Positions 1 to 6,510 of a DNA stretch of 15,270 nt are shown piece after piece. The translations under genes and the position numbers were made by a program. The stretch spans positions 1 to 15,270 of the forward strand of contig JAUWCF010000002.1 in assembly GCA_030609445.1 (NCBI GenBank). Reading direction: 5' to 3'. The notes under the pieces are model-generated. The model ran no database searches. It was given only the letters and a program-made list of their open reading frames with translations, and had not been told where the DNA came from. Within the stretch, counting starts at the first letter, position 1. Each line of letters opens with the position of its first letter. The DNA is from Thermoplasmatota archaeon (lineage in GTDB: Archaea; Thermoplasmatota; E2; DHVEG-1).

Positions 1-14
1 GATCTTTTTGTCAT
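1..14 (-). CDS. Possible start of a gene leaving the left edge
   Basis: On the minus strand an ATG (bases 12-14) lies 6 bases after a good archaeal ribosome site, GGTGA (bases 21-25), and the frame stays open for the four codons visible (M-T-K-R). A TATA-like element sits about 70 bases upstream (83-90). Only four codons are seen, so nothing can be said about the product. It is called from the start signals alone. Confidence 0.35.
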
Positions 15-37
15 TTAATTTCACCATGTATTCACAA

Positions 38-59
38 GGCGAAATATTCTGGCGAAATA
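38..59. repeat. Tandem direct repeat, GGCGAAATA twice
   Basis: GGCGAAATA occurs at 38-46 and again at 51-59, a period of 13 bases. The pair lies between the TATA-like element (83-90, minus strand) and the ribosome site of the probable left-edge gene, so it could be an operator. It could also be chance in an AT-rich leader. Confidence 0.35.
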
Positions 60-82
60 ATTTCAGGACTCTACAATTAATG

Positions 83-90
83 TTTTATAT
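83..90 (-). promoter_or_regulatory. TATA-like element for the left-edge gene
   Basis: On the minus strand this reads ATATAAAA. A start of transcription about 25 bases downstream would fall near base 60, which places the direct repeat at 38-59 in the early leader. The rest of 15-216 is AT-rich and holds no convincing gene; an open frame at 8-202 has no ribosome site and an unremarkable composition. Confidence 0.3.
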
Positions 91-216
91 CATAAATGAG
101 ATATATAGCTTTTATGCGAAAAATGCATTCTTTTTTTATAAAAACCTAATAGGTATAATATCTATCACTTTTGACCTTAGCATTAAAAAACTCGAAGAAT
201 AACTATTGCGATATAT

Positions 217-645
217 TTATACTATAGAAACAACAGTAACTGTAAATATTAAATTCTTACCGGCCAATGGATGGTTAAAATCCACAGAGATATTTTCGTC
301 TTTAACTTCCAATACAGTTCCTGTAAATTTTTTACCTTCGGGTGAATTAATTGAAACTCTTGAGCCGACTTTCAATTCAACTTGAGGATCAAATCCTTCT
401 TTAGGCAAATCAATTATGAGCTCATCTCTTTTTGGACCAAATGCTTCAGTGGGCTCAAGCGTAATCGTCTTAGTTTCTCCTTCTTTCATATCTATTAAAA
501 TTTTTTCTATTGATTTTGGAATATTTCCATCACCAACAACTACTTCAAGAGGCTGTTCTTCTTCAGTTTTTAAAACAATTTCACCAGTTTCTAATTTTGC
601 TTCAAATAATATATTAACTTTAACTCCTTCTTTAATAACCGTCAT
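217..645 (-). CDS. SlyD-like FKBP-type peptidyl-prolyl isomerase/chaperone
   Basis: This is a 142-residue cytoplasmic FKBP of the short archaeal/SlyD type, a family that isomerises prolyl bonds and holds unfolded chains. The FKBP core is split by an insert-in-flap domain of about residues 72-118. The strongest signature is the closing VDFNHPLAGKNL (121-132), typical of SlyD. The flap motif AFG (68-70) and the IP pair (42-43) are also present. The usual active-site Phe-Asp after the 'GE' turn is replaced by Val24-Leu25, so prolyl isomerase activity may be weak while the chaperone insert looks intact. There is no metal-binding His-rich tail. The start is fixed by AAGGAG at 651-656, five bases before ATG. 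A run of six T (185-190, minus strand) downstream may end the transcript. Confidence 0.9.
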   Translation of the reverse strand: MTVIKEGVKVNILFEAKLETGEIVLKTEEEQPLEVVVGDGNIPKSIEKILIDMKEGETKTITLEPTEAFGPKRDELIIDLPKEGFDPQVELKVGSRVSINSPEGKKFTGTVLEVKDENISVDFNHPLAGKNLIFTVTVVSIV

Positions 646-811
646 ATTTTCTCCTTCTCTTATTCACCACCAACAAAAGAAGAAATACAATAATTATTAT
701 AGCGCATCCATTCATTTGCAGGTTATATTTTCTTATTGCTCATTTGCATATAAATGTTGGTACATGAATTAAACCTAAGATTATAATTTTAGATTTGAAA
801 ATCATACATAC

Positions 812-820
812 AATTATATA
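812..820 (+). promoter_or_regulatory. TATA-like element for the small zinc-finger gene
   Basis: AATTATATA lies about 70 bases before the ATG at 892, giving a predicted leader of about 45 bases. The rest of the 646-891 gap separates this gene from the divergent FKBP gene and shows no other feature I can support. Confidence 0.35.
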
Positions 821-891
821 CCAAAACACACATTGGCCTCGACTGGAAGCTCAATAAAAAAGAAAAGAGTTTCAAAAGAAGGAAATAAAAA

Positions 892-1044
892 ATGTATAGA
901 GATGATAGAGGTCCACCAAGAGAAATGCACAAAGTTACTTGTGCAGAATGTGGAAAAGAAACTGAAGTTCCTTTTAAACCGGATGGTACTAGACCAGTTT
1001 ATTGCAGGGACTGTTATCAAAAACGAAAACCAAAAAGATTTTAG
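892..1044 (+). CDS. Small CxxC-x17-CxxC zinc-binding protein
   Basis: This is a 50-residue protein with four cysteines, C17-x2-C20 and C38-x2-C41, spaced exactly as in the small zinc-binding domain family named for its CxxC-x17-CxxC pattern. Between them it has the family's EVPFKP (25-30) and RPVYCRDCY (34-42) blocks. The tail (Q-K-R-K-P-K-R-F) is strongly basic, so RNA or protein contact is plausible, but the function is unknown. An in-frame stop at 886-888 precedes the ATG, and AAGGA (879-883) sits eight bases upstream, so the start is secure. Longer open frames overlap this gene on both strands (814-1020 minus, 833-1057 plus), but those look like shadows. A T-rich terminator follows. Confidence 0.9.
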   Translation: MYRDDRGPPREMHKVTCAECGKETEVPFKPDGTRPVYCRDCYQKRKPKRF

Positions 1045-1069
1045 TAAAAATAGCTAGAAAAACCTTCTG

Positions 1070-1109
1070 TTTTTACTTTTTTACATAAATCTCTTTTTTT
1101 TATTTTTTT
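1070..1109 (+). terminator. T-rich archaeal terminator
   Basis: Successive T runs lie just after the small zinc-finger gene: six T at 1077-1082, eight at 1094-1101 and seven at 1103-1109. Runs of T without a needed hairpin are the usual intrinsic stop signal for archaeal RNA polymerase. It separates this gene from lemA. Confidence 0.6.
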
Positions 1110-1148
1110 CACCAACTCTATTTTACCGAGGCGCCTTATCACGATAGT

Positions 1149-1156
1149 TTTAAATA
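1149..1156 (+). promoter_or_regulatory. TATA box of lemA-htpX
   Basis: TTTAAATA lies 39 bases before the lemA ATG. The same octamer lies 40 bases before the lsrF-like ATG (4256-4263), so both give short leaders of about 15 bases carrying the ribosome site. A GC-rich palindrome AGGCGCCT (1129-1136) sits just upstream of this box. Confidence 0.6.
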
Positions 1157-1195
1157 AAAAACAATATTAGCCTACAAAAAAAAGAGGCGATAAAT

Positions 1196-1759
1196 ATGGA
1201 CATATTAACAATAGGAATTATCCTTGTTGTATTAATTTTAGTGATAGTTCTCCTGGTTTTTCTGAGCTATTACAACAAAATAATCAGACTTGAAAACCGA
1301 ATTGACAACTCATGGGCACAAATCGATGTGCAACTCAAACGAAGAGCAGATCTCATACCAAATCTGATGGAAACTGTTAAAGGCTACATGAAGCATGAAA
1401 AAGAAGTACTTGAAAATGTTACAAAAGCACGATCTGCAATAATGAGTGCAAAGACTCCTCAAAAAAATATTGAAGCAGATAATATGCTGACAGGCGCACT
1501 TAAATCATTATTTGCTGTAGCAGAAAACTACCCAGATTTAAAAGCAAACCAAAATTTCTTAAACTTACAAGATGAATTAACCCATACCGAGGATAAAATC
1601 GCATATTCAAGACAACATTACAACGACTCAGTTTTATCATTCAACAACACAATAGAGACGTTTCCTGGCATCATCTTTGCAAAGAGAATGGGTAAAAAAG
1701 AGCGAGAGATGCTACAAATCCCTGATGCAGCAAGAGAACTACCTAAAGTCAAATTCTAA
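1196..1759 (+). CDS. lemA: LemA family membrane protein
   Basis: This 187-residue protein has one N-terminal membrane helix (about 4-24) with a very short outside end, then a long helical domain. The family blocks are clear: NSWAQIDVQLKRRADLIPNL (38-57), YPDLKANQNF (112-121) and the Asn/Phe-rich stretch that follows. LemA proteins are membrane-anchored four-helix bundles of uncertain biochemical role that are repeatedly found beside HtpX-type proteases. The same arrangement is seen here: htpX starts 21 bases downstream on the same strand, so the two are probably one transcript. The start is supported by GAGGCGA (1184-1190), five bases before ATG, and a TATA box at 1149-1156. The length is normal for the family. 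Confidence 0.95.
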   Translation: MDILTIGIILVVLILVIVLLVFLSYYNKIIRLENRIDNSWAQIDVQLKRRADLIPNLMETVKGYMKHEKEVLENVTKARSAIMSAKTPQKNIEADNMLTGALKSLFAVAENYPDLKANQNFLNLQDELTHTEDKIAYSRQHYNDSVLSFNNTIETFPGIIFAKRMGKKEREMLQIPDAARELPKVKF

Positions 1760-1780
1760 AAAGCTTAGTTTTTCGATAGT

Positions 1781-2689
1781 ATGACAAAACAAATGCTTCT
1801 CGAAGATCATATTCGAAAAAACAAACGAAATACTGTACTTATTTGCACGTTTATGGCTTTGTTATTTTTAGGCGTAATTTTTGCTTTTGGATACATCTAC
1901 TTTAGAAACCCGTATATCGCACTCATATTTGGTCTTCCAATCGCACTTGTCTATATTGCAATTACGTATTCATTCTCAGTACAAACAGTTCTTTCTGCAG
2001 CAAAAGCACGACCAGCAAATCCTCATGTTAGAGAAGAAAAACTACTGATCTACAAAGTTGAAGAAATGGCCATTGCAGCAGGACTACCAACACCAAAAGT
2101 GTATGTTCAAGATTCAGATAATATCAACGCGTTTGCAACAGGAAAAAAACCAGAAAACTCTGTTATATGTGCAACAACAGGTGCACTACGAAAATTAAAA
2201 CCAGATGAACTTGAAGGAGTAATGGGCCATGAAATGAGCCATATACAGAACCATGATATTCTTATTGCCACAGTAACACTTGCAGTAGTAGGATCTATTG
2301 CTCTTATTTCTGAGATTTTATTTTATTCTCTCTTCTGGGGTGGTGCTGGAAGAAGCAGAGGGCGAAATGACAGTAATGCAATACTAATGATAATTGCGAT
2401 TCTACTTGTTATCTTAGCTCCTATTTTTTCCAGGTTAACATATCTTGCAATATCAAGAAAACGAGAATATCTTGCTGATGCAAACGGCGCGAGACTTACA
2501 AGAAACCCTGAAGGACTTGCTAAAGCACTTGAAAAAATAAAAAACGATATTCCACGTGGGAAACCAAAAGGATCAAAGACAGTTGCACCACTTTATATCG
2601 CTAATCCTTTCAAGGGACAGAGTATAAATTCTATCTGGTCAACTCATCCACCTGTAGATGAAAGAATTAGAAGACTACGATCTATGTAA
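1781..2689 (+). CDS. htpX: HtpX-type zinc metalloprotease (M48)
   Basis: This 302-residue integral membrane protease belongs to the M48B family, which degrades damaged or misfolded membrane proteins. Two helices (about 18-40 and 44-68) precede a cytoplasmic catalytic domain. The zinc site is complete: HEMSH (150-154) with Glu151 as the general base and Glu229 in SRKREYLAD (225-233) as the third ligand. Two more hydrophobic segments (about 161-185 and 200-222) lie between them. The closing STHPPVDERI block (287-296) is typical of the family. No clear Shine-Dalgarno site precedes the ATG; translation may follow from lemA, 21 bases upstream. The gene ends 8 bases from the end of the convergent dipeptidase gene, so each transcript probably stops inside the other gene. 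Confidence 0.95.
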   Translation: MTKQMLLEDHIRKNKRNTVLICTFMALLFLGVIFAFGYIYFRNPYIALIFGLPIALVYIAITYSFSVQTVLSAAKARPANPHVREEKLLIYKVEEMAIAAGLPTPKVYVQDSDNINAFATGKKPENSVICATTGALRKLKPDELEGVMGHEMSHIQNHDILIATVTLAVVGSIALISEILFYSLFWGGAGRSRGRNDSNAILMIIAILLVILAPIFSRLTYLAISRKREYLADANGARLTRNPEGLAKALEKIKNDIPRGKPKGSKTVAPLYIANPFKGQSINSIWSTHPPVDERIRRLRSM

Positions 2690-2697
2690 CGCCTTCT

Positions 2698-4146
2698 TTA
2701 TACTTCTTCTAAAATCTTCAACACTAACTTGTAGAATTTATCAACCGTGCTTATGTGAACTTGTTCCTCAGGCGAATGCGGATATTTAATAGTCGGCCCT
2801 ATGGATATCATATCCATTCCTGGGAATTTTTCGCCAATGATTCCACATTCAAGCCCAGCATGAATTGCCTCAATAACCGGATCTTCGTTATACACGTCTT
2901 TGTAGACTTTCTTTGAGAGAGCAAGTACCTTAGAATCCAGATCTGGTTTCCAACCAGGATATGGCTCTTCCTCAGAGATTTTTGCACCAGAAAGCATTGC
3001 CACTGCACGAATTCGATCACGGAAATCCTGCAGAGCAGACTTAATAGAACTTCTTGAACTAAGGCCTATCACTACATTGTTTCCCTTTAAAGCAACAGTT
3101 GCAAGATTTGTTGATGTTTCAACAAGACCTTGAATATCATAACTCATCTTGTCGACACCATGAGGAAGGCCATGCAAAAGATTCAACAATGTATCTTGGG
3201 AGTTTTTATCAAATGCAGTATCAAGTTTCCCGATATTCTCTACATCAACAGTAAATTTAGGGTCTATCGGTTTTATCTCCCCTAAAATGTCTTTTTGTTC
3301 TGCTTTTAAACAAGAGATAAACGTATCTTTTTCTGCTTTATCCATAGAAACTTTAGCATATGCCTCTCGTGGTATAGCATTATGTTTATCTCCGCCGTTA
3401 ATATCTGTTAGGTAAAAATCATGTTTTTTAGATGCTTTCCAAAGCATACGTGATAATAGTTTTACTGCATTTCCTCTCTGTTCATGAACATCTACACCTG
3501 AATGTCCTCCTCTAAGTCCTGAGACTTTGACAAGCATACTTTGCAGATTCCCATTAATCGATTGGGTTTTAAATGGGAGTTCTACTTTTGAATCTCCACC
3601 GCCAGCACATCCAACTGTTAATACACCCCAATCTTCGCTGTCGAGATTAAACAGTATTTTTCCCGTAAGCATATCTGATTTCATGGCAAATGCACCAGTG
3701 AGCCCGGTTTCTTCATCGACAGTAAAAAGCCCTTCAAGCGGCCCATGTTTGAGCGTTGTATCCTCAAGAATTGCAAGAGTTGCCGCTAAACCAATACCGT
3801 TATCTGCACCAAGAGTTGTTCCATCAGCACTGAGAATGTCACCATCTCGTTTGAGTTTTATAGGATCATTTGCAAAATCAAAATCTACATCACTGTTTTT
3901 TTCACAAACCATATCCATATGACCTTGCAAAATAACGACAGGTTTCTTTTCCATCCCAGAAGTTGCAGGCTTTAAAATCACAATATTACCCATCTCATCA
4001 GTTTTATATTTCAAATCATGCTGTTTTGCAAAGTTTTCTACATATTCTCTAATTTTTTCCTCATGTTTTGAACAACGAGGCGTTTTTCTAATTTCATCAA
4101 AATGTTTCCACAAGATTTTTGGTTCTAAATTTTCTAATATGGACAT
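2698..4146 (-). CDS. pepD: PepD-like aminoacyl-histidine dipeptidase (M20C)
   Basis: This 482-residue cytoplasmic metallopeptidase cleaves Xaa-His and related dipeptides. The metal and catalytic residues of family M20 are all in place: H76 and D78 in QGHMDMVCEK (74-83), D115 in GADNG (113-117), E145-E146 in the DEETG motif (144-148), D169 in LDSED (168-172), and H457 in PHSPEEQV (456-463). HAGLECG (429-435) is characteristic of PepD and separates it from other M20 dipeptidases. The length matches bacterial PepD (about 485). The start is fixed by GGGAGG (4155-4160), eight bases before ATG. PepD is better known in bacteria, so an ancient transfer is possible but untested. It reads toward htpX and shares a divergent promoter region with the lsrF-like gene. 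Confidence 0.93.
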   Translation of the reverse strand: MSILENLEPKILWKHFDEIRKTPRCSKHEEKIREYVENFAKQHDLKYKTDEMGNIVILKPATSGMEKKPVVILQGHMDMVCEKNSDVDFDFANDPIKLKRDGDILSADGTTLGADNGIGLAATLAILEDTTLKHGPLEGLFTVDEETGLTGAFAMKSDMLTGKILFNLDSEDWGVLTVGCAGGGDSKVELPFKTQSINGNLQSMLVKVSGLRGGHSGVDVHEQRGNAVKLLSRMLWKASKKHDFYLTDINGGDKHNAIPREAYAKVSMDKAEKDTFISCLKAEQKDILGEIKPIDPKFTVDVENIGKLDTAFDKNSQDTLLNLLHGLPHGVDKMSYDIQGLVETSTNLATVALKGNNVVIGLSSRSSIKSALQDFRDRIRAVAMLSGAKISEEEPYPGWKPDLDSKVLALSKKVYKDVYNEDPVIEAIHAGLECGIIGEKFPGMDMISIGPTIKYPHSPEEQVHISTVDKFYKLVLKILEEV

Positions 4147-4184
4147 ATGCTATGCCTCCCTAAATCAGATATCGGTAATACAAC

Positions 4185-4197
4185 AATAAATAAAAAA
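4185..4197 (-). promoter_or_regulatory. TATA-like element of the PepD gene
   Basis: On the minus strand this is TTTTTTATTTATT, about 40 bases before the pepD ATG, which leaves a leader of roughly 15-20 bases with the GGGAGG ribosome site. Confidence 0.45.
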
Positions 4198-4255
4198 GGT
4201 TTGCTAAATAAGAACCGGAAATCTTTTGGTTGCCAGTAGAGCCCTGTAGAAATAA

Positions 4256-4263
4256 TTTAAATA
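4256..4263 (+). promoter_or_regulatory. TATA box of the lsrF-like gene
   Basis: TTTAAATA is preceded by the purine-rich GAAATAA, which fits a BRE. It lies 40 bases before the ATG, and GGAGGCG (4289-4295) is the ribosome site in the leader. The spacing matches that of lemA. Confidence 0.6.
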
Positions 4264-4303
4264 ATCCTCCTCTATTTACCAAGAAAACGGAGGCGTTTTA
4301 TTT

Positions 4304-5089
4304 ATGGATTGGGGAATGAAAAACAGACTATCAAAAATAATCAAACCAAAAGATGGACATACCGTTATGTTAGCAGTTGATCATGGCTATTTTATGGGGC
4401 CGACAACTGGTCTTGAAAAACTTGATGAAATGGTAAAACCACTGCTACCATATGCTGATGTGCTCATGCCGACGAGAGGTGGGTTGAGAAACTATATTCC
4501 ACCAGAAACAGACATTCCCATCTGCCTAAGAGTATCAGGAGGCACTAGCATCATCAATGAGACAAATCTTCTTCACGAAGGAATAATTGTATCAATGGAA
4601 GACGCAATTCGTCTTAATGTTTCTGCAGTTGCTTTCTCCATTCTTGTCGGTCAGCCATTTGAAAGAGATACACTTCTTGCATTTACCCAAACAATTGATG
4701 AGGCAAATAGATATGGAATCCCGGTTCTAGCAGTTACAGCTGTTGGTCGAGGTCTTGGAAAAGATGCGAAATATCTCTCACTAGCATCTCGAATGGCAGC
4801 AGAGCTTGGAGCAAGTATAGTCAAGACGTATTACTGCAAAGATTTTGAAAAAATTGTAGAATCATGTCCTGTTCCAATCGTTATCGCCGGAGGGAAAAAA
4901 GTACCAGAAAAAGATGCACTGCAAATGGCATATGACGCTTTACAGGCAGGAGCAATCGGTGTAGATATGGGTCGAAACATCTTCCAAAGCTCAAGCCCTG
5001 TTGGAATGATGAAAGCAGTAAATGCAATAGTTCACAAAAATGCAACACCAAAAGATGCTTTTGAAATATTTAAAGAAAATGAGAAGTAA
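4304..5089 (+). CDS. LsrF-type class I aldolase/thiolase (DeoC/LsrF family)
   Basis: This 261-residue TIM-barrel enzyme resembles E. coli LsrF along its whole length, starting with DWGMKNRL and followed by TVMLAVDHGYF (20-30), GPTTGLE (32-38), VKTYY (173-177), IAGGKK (194-199) and VDMGRNIFQS. K174 in VKTYY is the expected Schiff-base lysine, with D26-H27 at the other side of the site. LsrF itself thiolyses the phosphorylated autoinducer-2 product 3-hydroxy-5-phosphonooxypentane-2,4-dione. The wider family also holds fructose-bisphosphate aldolase and the archaeal aminohexulosonate synthase of aromatic amino acid synthesis. No AI-2 uptake or kinase genes are in view, so the substrate is open; a sugar-phosphate ketone is most likely. 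E. coli LsrF is about 30 residues longer at its N-terminus. A polyol-type dehydrogenase follows after 61 bases. Confidence 0.85.
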   Translation: MDWGMKNRLSKIIKPKDGHTVMLAVDHGYFMGPTTGLEKLDEMVKPLLPYADVLMPTRGGLRNYIPPETDIPICLRVSGGTSIINETNLLHEGIIVSMEDAIRLNVSAVAFSILVGQPFERDTLLAFTQTIDEANRYGIPVLAVTAVGRGLGKDAKYLSLASRMAAELGASIVKTYYCKDFEKIVESCPVPIVIAGGKKVPEKDALQMAYDALQAGAIGVDMGRNIFQSSSPVGMMKAVNAIVHKNATPKDAFEIFKENEK

Positions 5090-5150
5090 TTATTTTAACA
5101 AAACTCATTTCCATAAAATTATGAGCTGCAACAAAGGAGCATGATCTATC

Positions 5151-6179
5151 ATGAAAACAATGAAAGTTGCCATGTACTACAACAATAATGATGTAAGAAT
5201 AGAAGAAATGCCAATCCCTAAAATAAATGATGATGAACTCCTTGTTAAAGTTCAAGCAAGTGGTATTTGTGGCAGCGATGTTATGGAATGGTACAGACTT
5301 AAGACAGCACCTCGTGTATTGGGACATGAAATCTCAGGGGACATAGTTGAAGTTGGTAAAAACGTAAAAAAATACAACGTTGGCGACAGAGTATTTATCT
5401 CACATCATGTTCCTTGTAACAACTGCAATTTTTGCAATAATGATCAACATACGCTCTGTAATATGTTACATTCAACAAATTTTTATCCAGGAGGTTTTGC
5501 AGAATACCTGAAGGTCCCTAAAATAAACGTTAAAGTGGGAACATTTCTGATTCCAAAAGAAATGTCTTATGAAGAAGGAGCATTTATTGAGCCACTTGCC
5601 TGTGTCGTAAGAGGATTTAGAATAGCAGAGATGAAACCAGAACAAAGCATTCTTATTCTTGGTAGCGGCATTGCAGGGCTTTTGCAAATAAAACTTGCAA
5701 AGGCTATGGGTGCAAGAAAAATCTTCGCGACTGACATTAATGAACATCGATTAAACATTGCAAAAAAATTAGGTGCAGACGTCGCAATAAACGCAAAAGA
5801 AAATGTTGCTAAACTTGTAAAAAAGAATAACGATGGAATGCTTGCTGATTTCGTAATTCTTTGTGCAGGCGTTCCCTCTGCGGTAAAGCAAGCCTTTGAA
5901 TCAGTTACACCTGGTGGAACAATTCTGTTTTTTGCAATGACAAAGCCGGGTGTAGAAATTCCTTTTCATCTCTTTGATATTTGGAATAAGCAAGTCAAAA
6001 TGGTTTCAACATACGCAGGGGCACCAAAAGATATTGTTGACGCAATTGAGTTCATTAGATCAAAAAAAGTAGAAGTAACAGATATGATATCCCACAGACT
6101 TCCTCTTTCAGAAGCTGCTAAAGGATTTCAACTTGTCGCAAAAGCACAAGACTCCATCAAAGTGATTCTTGAGCCATAG
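5151..6179 (+). CDS. Zinc-dependent medium-chain dehydrogenase (sorbitol/threonine type)
   Basis: This 342-residue cytoplasmic NAD(P)-dependent alcohol dehydrogenase is of the MDR superfamily. The catalytic zinc ligands are C40, H59-E60 (GHEISG) and E147. The structural zinc cysteines C89, C92, C95 and C103 are all present. The nucleotide fold has GSGIAG (171-176), and an acidic D195 at the end of the second strand favours NAD over NADP. The domain pattern resembles sorbitol, threonine and related polyol dehydrogenases; the substrate cannot be told from sequence. AAAGGAG (5133-5139) lies 11 bases before the ATG, and a second ATG at residue 4 (5160) is possible. It follows the lsrF-like gene on the same strand, so the two may act in one pathway. 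Confidence 0.9.
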   Translation: MKTMKVAMYYNNNDVRIEEMPIPKINDDELLVKVQASGICGSDVMEWYRLKTAPRVLGHEISGDIVEVGKNVKKYNVGDRVFISHHVPCNNCNFCNNDQHTLCNMLHSTNFYPGGFAEYLKVPKINVKVGTFLIPKEMSYEEGAFIEPLACVVRGFRIAEMKPEQSILILGSGIAGLLQIKLAKAMGARKIFATDINEHRLNIAKKLGADVAINAKENVAKLVKKNNDGMLADFVILCAGVPSAVKQAFESVTPGGTILFFAMTKPGVEIPFHLFDIWNKQVKMVSTYAGAPKDIVDAIEFIRSKKVEVTDMISHRLPLSEAAKGFQLVAKAQDSIKVILEP

Positions 6180-6189
6180 AAACAACTGA

Positions 6190-6210
6190 TTTTTAAGGTG
6201 ATCTTAAAAA
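6190..6210. terminator. Hairpin between convergent genes, probably a two-way terminator
   Basis: TTTTTAAG (6190-6197) and CTTAAAAA (6203-6210) form a perfect 8-bp stem with a 5-base loop. It begins 11 bases after the dehydrogenase stop and lies 28 bases beyond the end of the opposing membrane-protein gene. Its A and T tails give a T run in either direction. Confidence 0.55.
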
Positions 6211-6237
6211 AAGAAAGATAAAAGGAAAAACTTCCAG

Positions 6238-6510
6238 TTACTCGTTTTTTCCTTTCTCCTCGTCCAGTTTGTATTCACCAGGTGTTACCTCTGGTTTTTT
6301 CTCTGCCAAGTAATAAAACAAAGCGAAAAACACGATAAGAGCAAAGATGAACACTATGATGAATAATATTAACGCTGCTGCCAGAATTCCCGCTGCTATA
6401 AACCCAAAGAGCCCAAGCAATAGACCACTAAAGAAGAGATAGAAAATTCCTACTATTACACCTGCAACAATTAAAGCTGCAAGTAACGCTGCCGCTATTC
6501 CTTTAATCAT
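6238..6510 (-). CDS. Small two-helix membrane protein
   Basis: I do not recognise a family. The 90 residues are almost wholly hydrophobic to residue 68, enough for two helices (about 5-30 and 33-68) rich in Ala, Gly, Ile, Leu and Phe. A charged 22-residue tail follows (EKKPEVTPGEYKLDEEKGKNE, from 70). Its ATG overlaps the TGA of the TIGR00266 gene as ATGA, so translation is coupled and the two products are probably needed together. A membrane partner or anchor for the TIGR00266 protein is a reasonable guess. The frame is not a shadow: the opposite strand has no gene here and the coupling is precise. Confidence 0.75.
   Translation of the reverse strand: MIKGIAAALLAALIVAGVIVGIFYLFFSGLLLGLFGFIAAGILAAALILFIIVFIFALIVFFALFYYLAEKKPEVTPGEYKLDEEKGKNE

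Noticed and set aside
8..202. 64-codon open frame at the left edge, plus strand
   Set aside because: No ribosome site, AT-rich low-complexity product full of Phe, Ile and Asn, and it overlaps the probable promoter of a minus-strand gene.
833..1057. 74-codon plus-strand frame and the 68-codon minus-strand frame at 814-1020
   Set aside because: Both overlap the 50-residue zinc protein in other frames; only the frame at 892 gives paired cysteines and a ribosome site.
3527..3922. 131-codon plus-strand frame inside the dipeptidase gene
   Set aside because: It is opposite the best conserved catalytic region of PepD and its Ser/Pro-rich product is typical of an antisense shadow.
4304..6179. An autoinducer-2 (Lsr) quorum-sensing system
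   Set aside because: Only an LsrF-like enzyme is present; no transporter, kinase, LsrG or repressor is in the window, so AI-2 processing is not supported.
6195..6204. AAGGTGATCT, a near-perfect Shine-Dalgarno sequence
   Set aside because: No start codon with an open frame follows on either strand; it is the loop and inner stem of the terminator hairpin.
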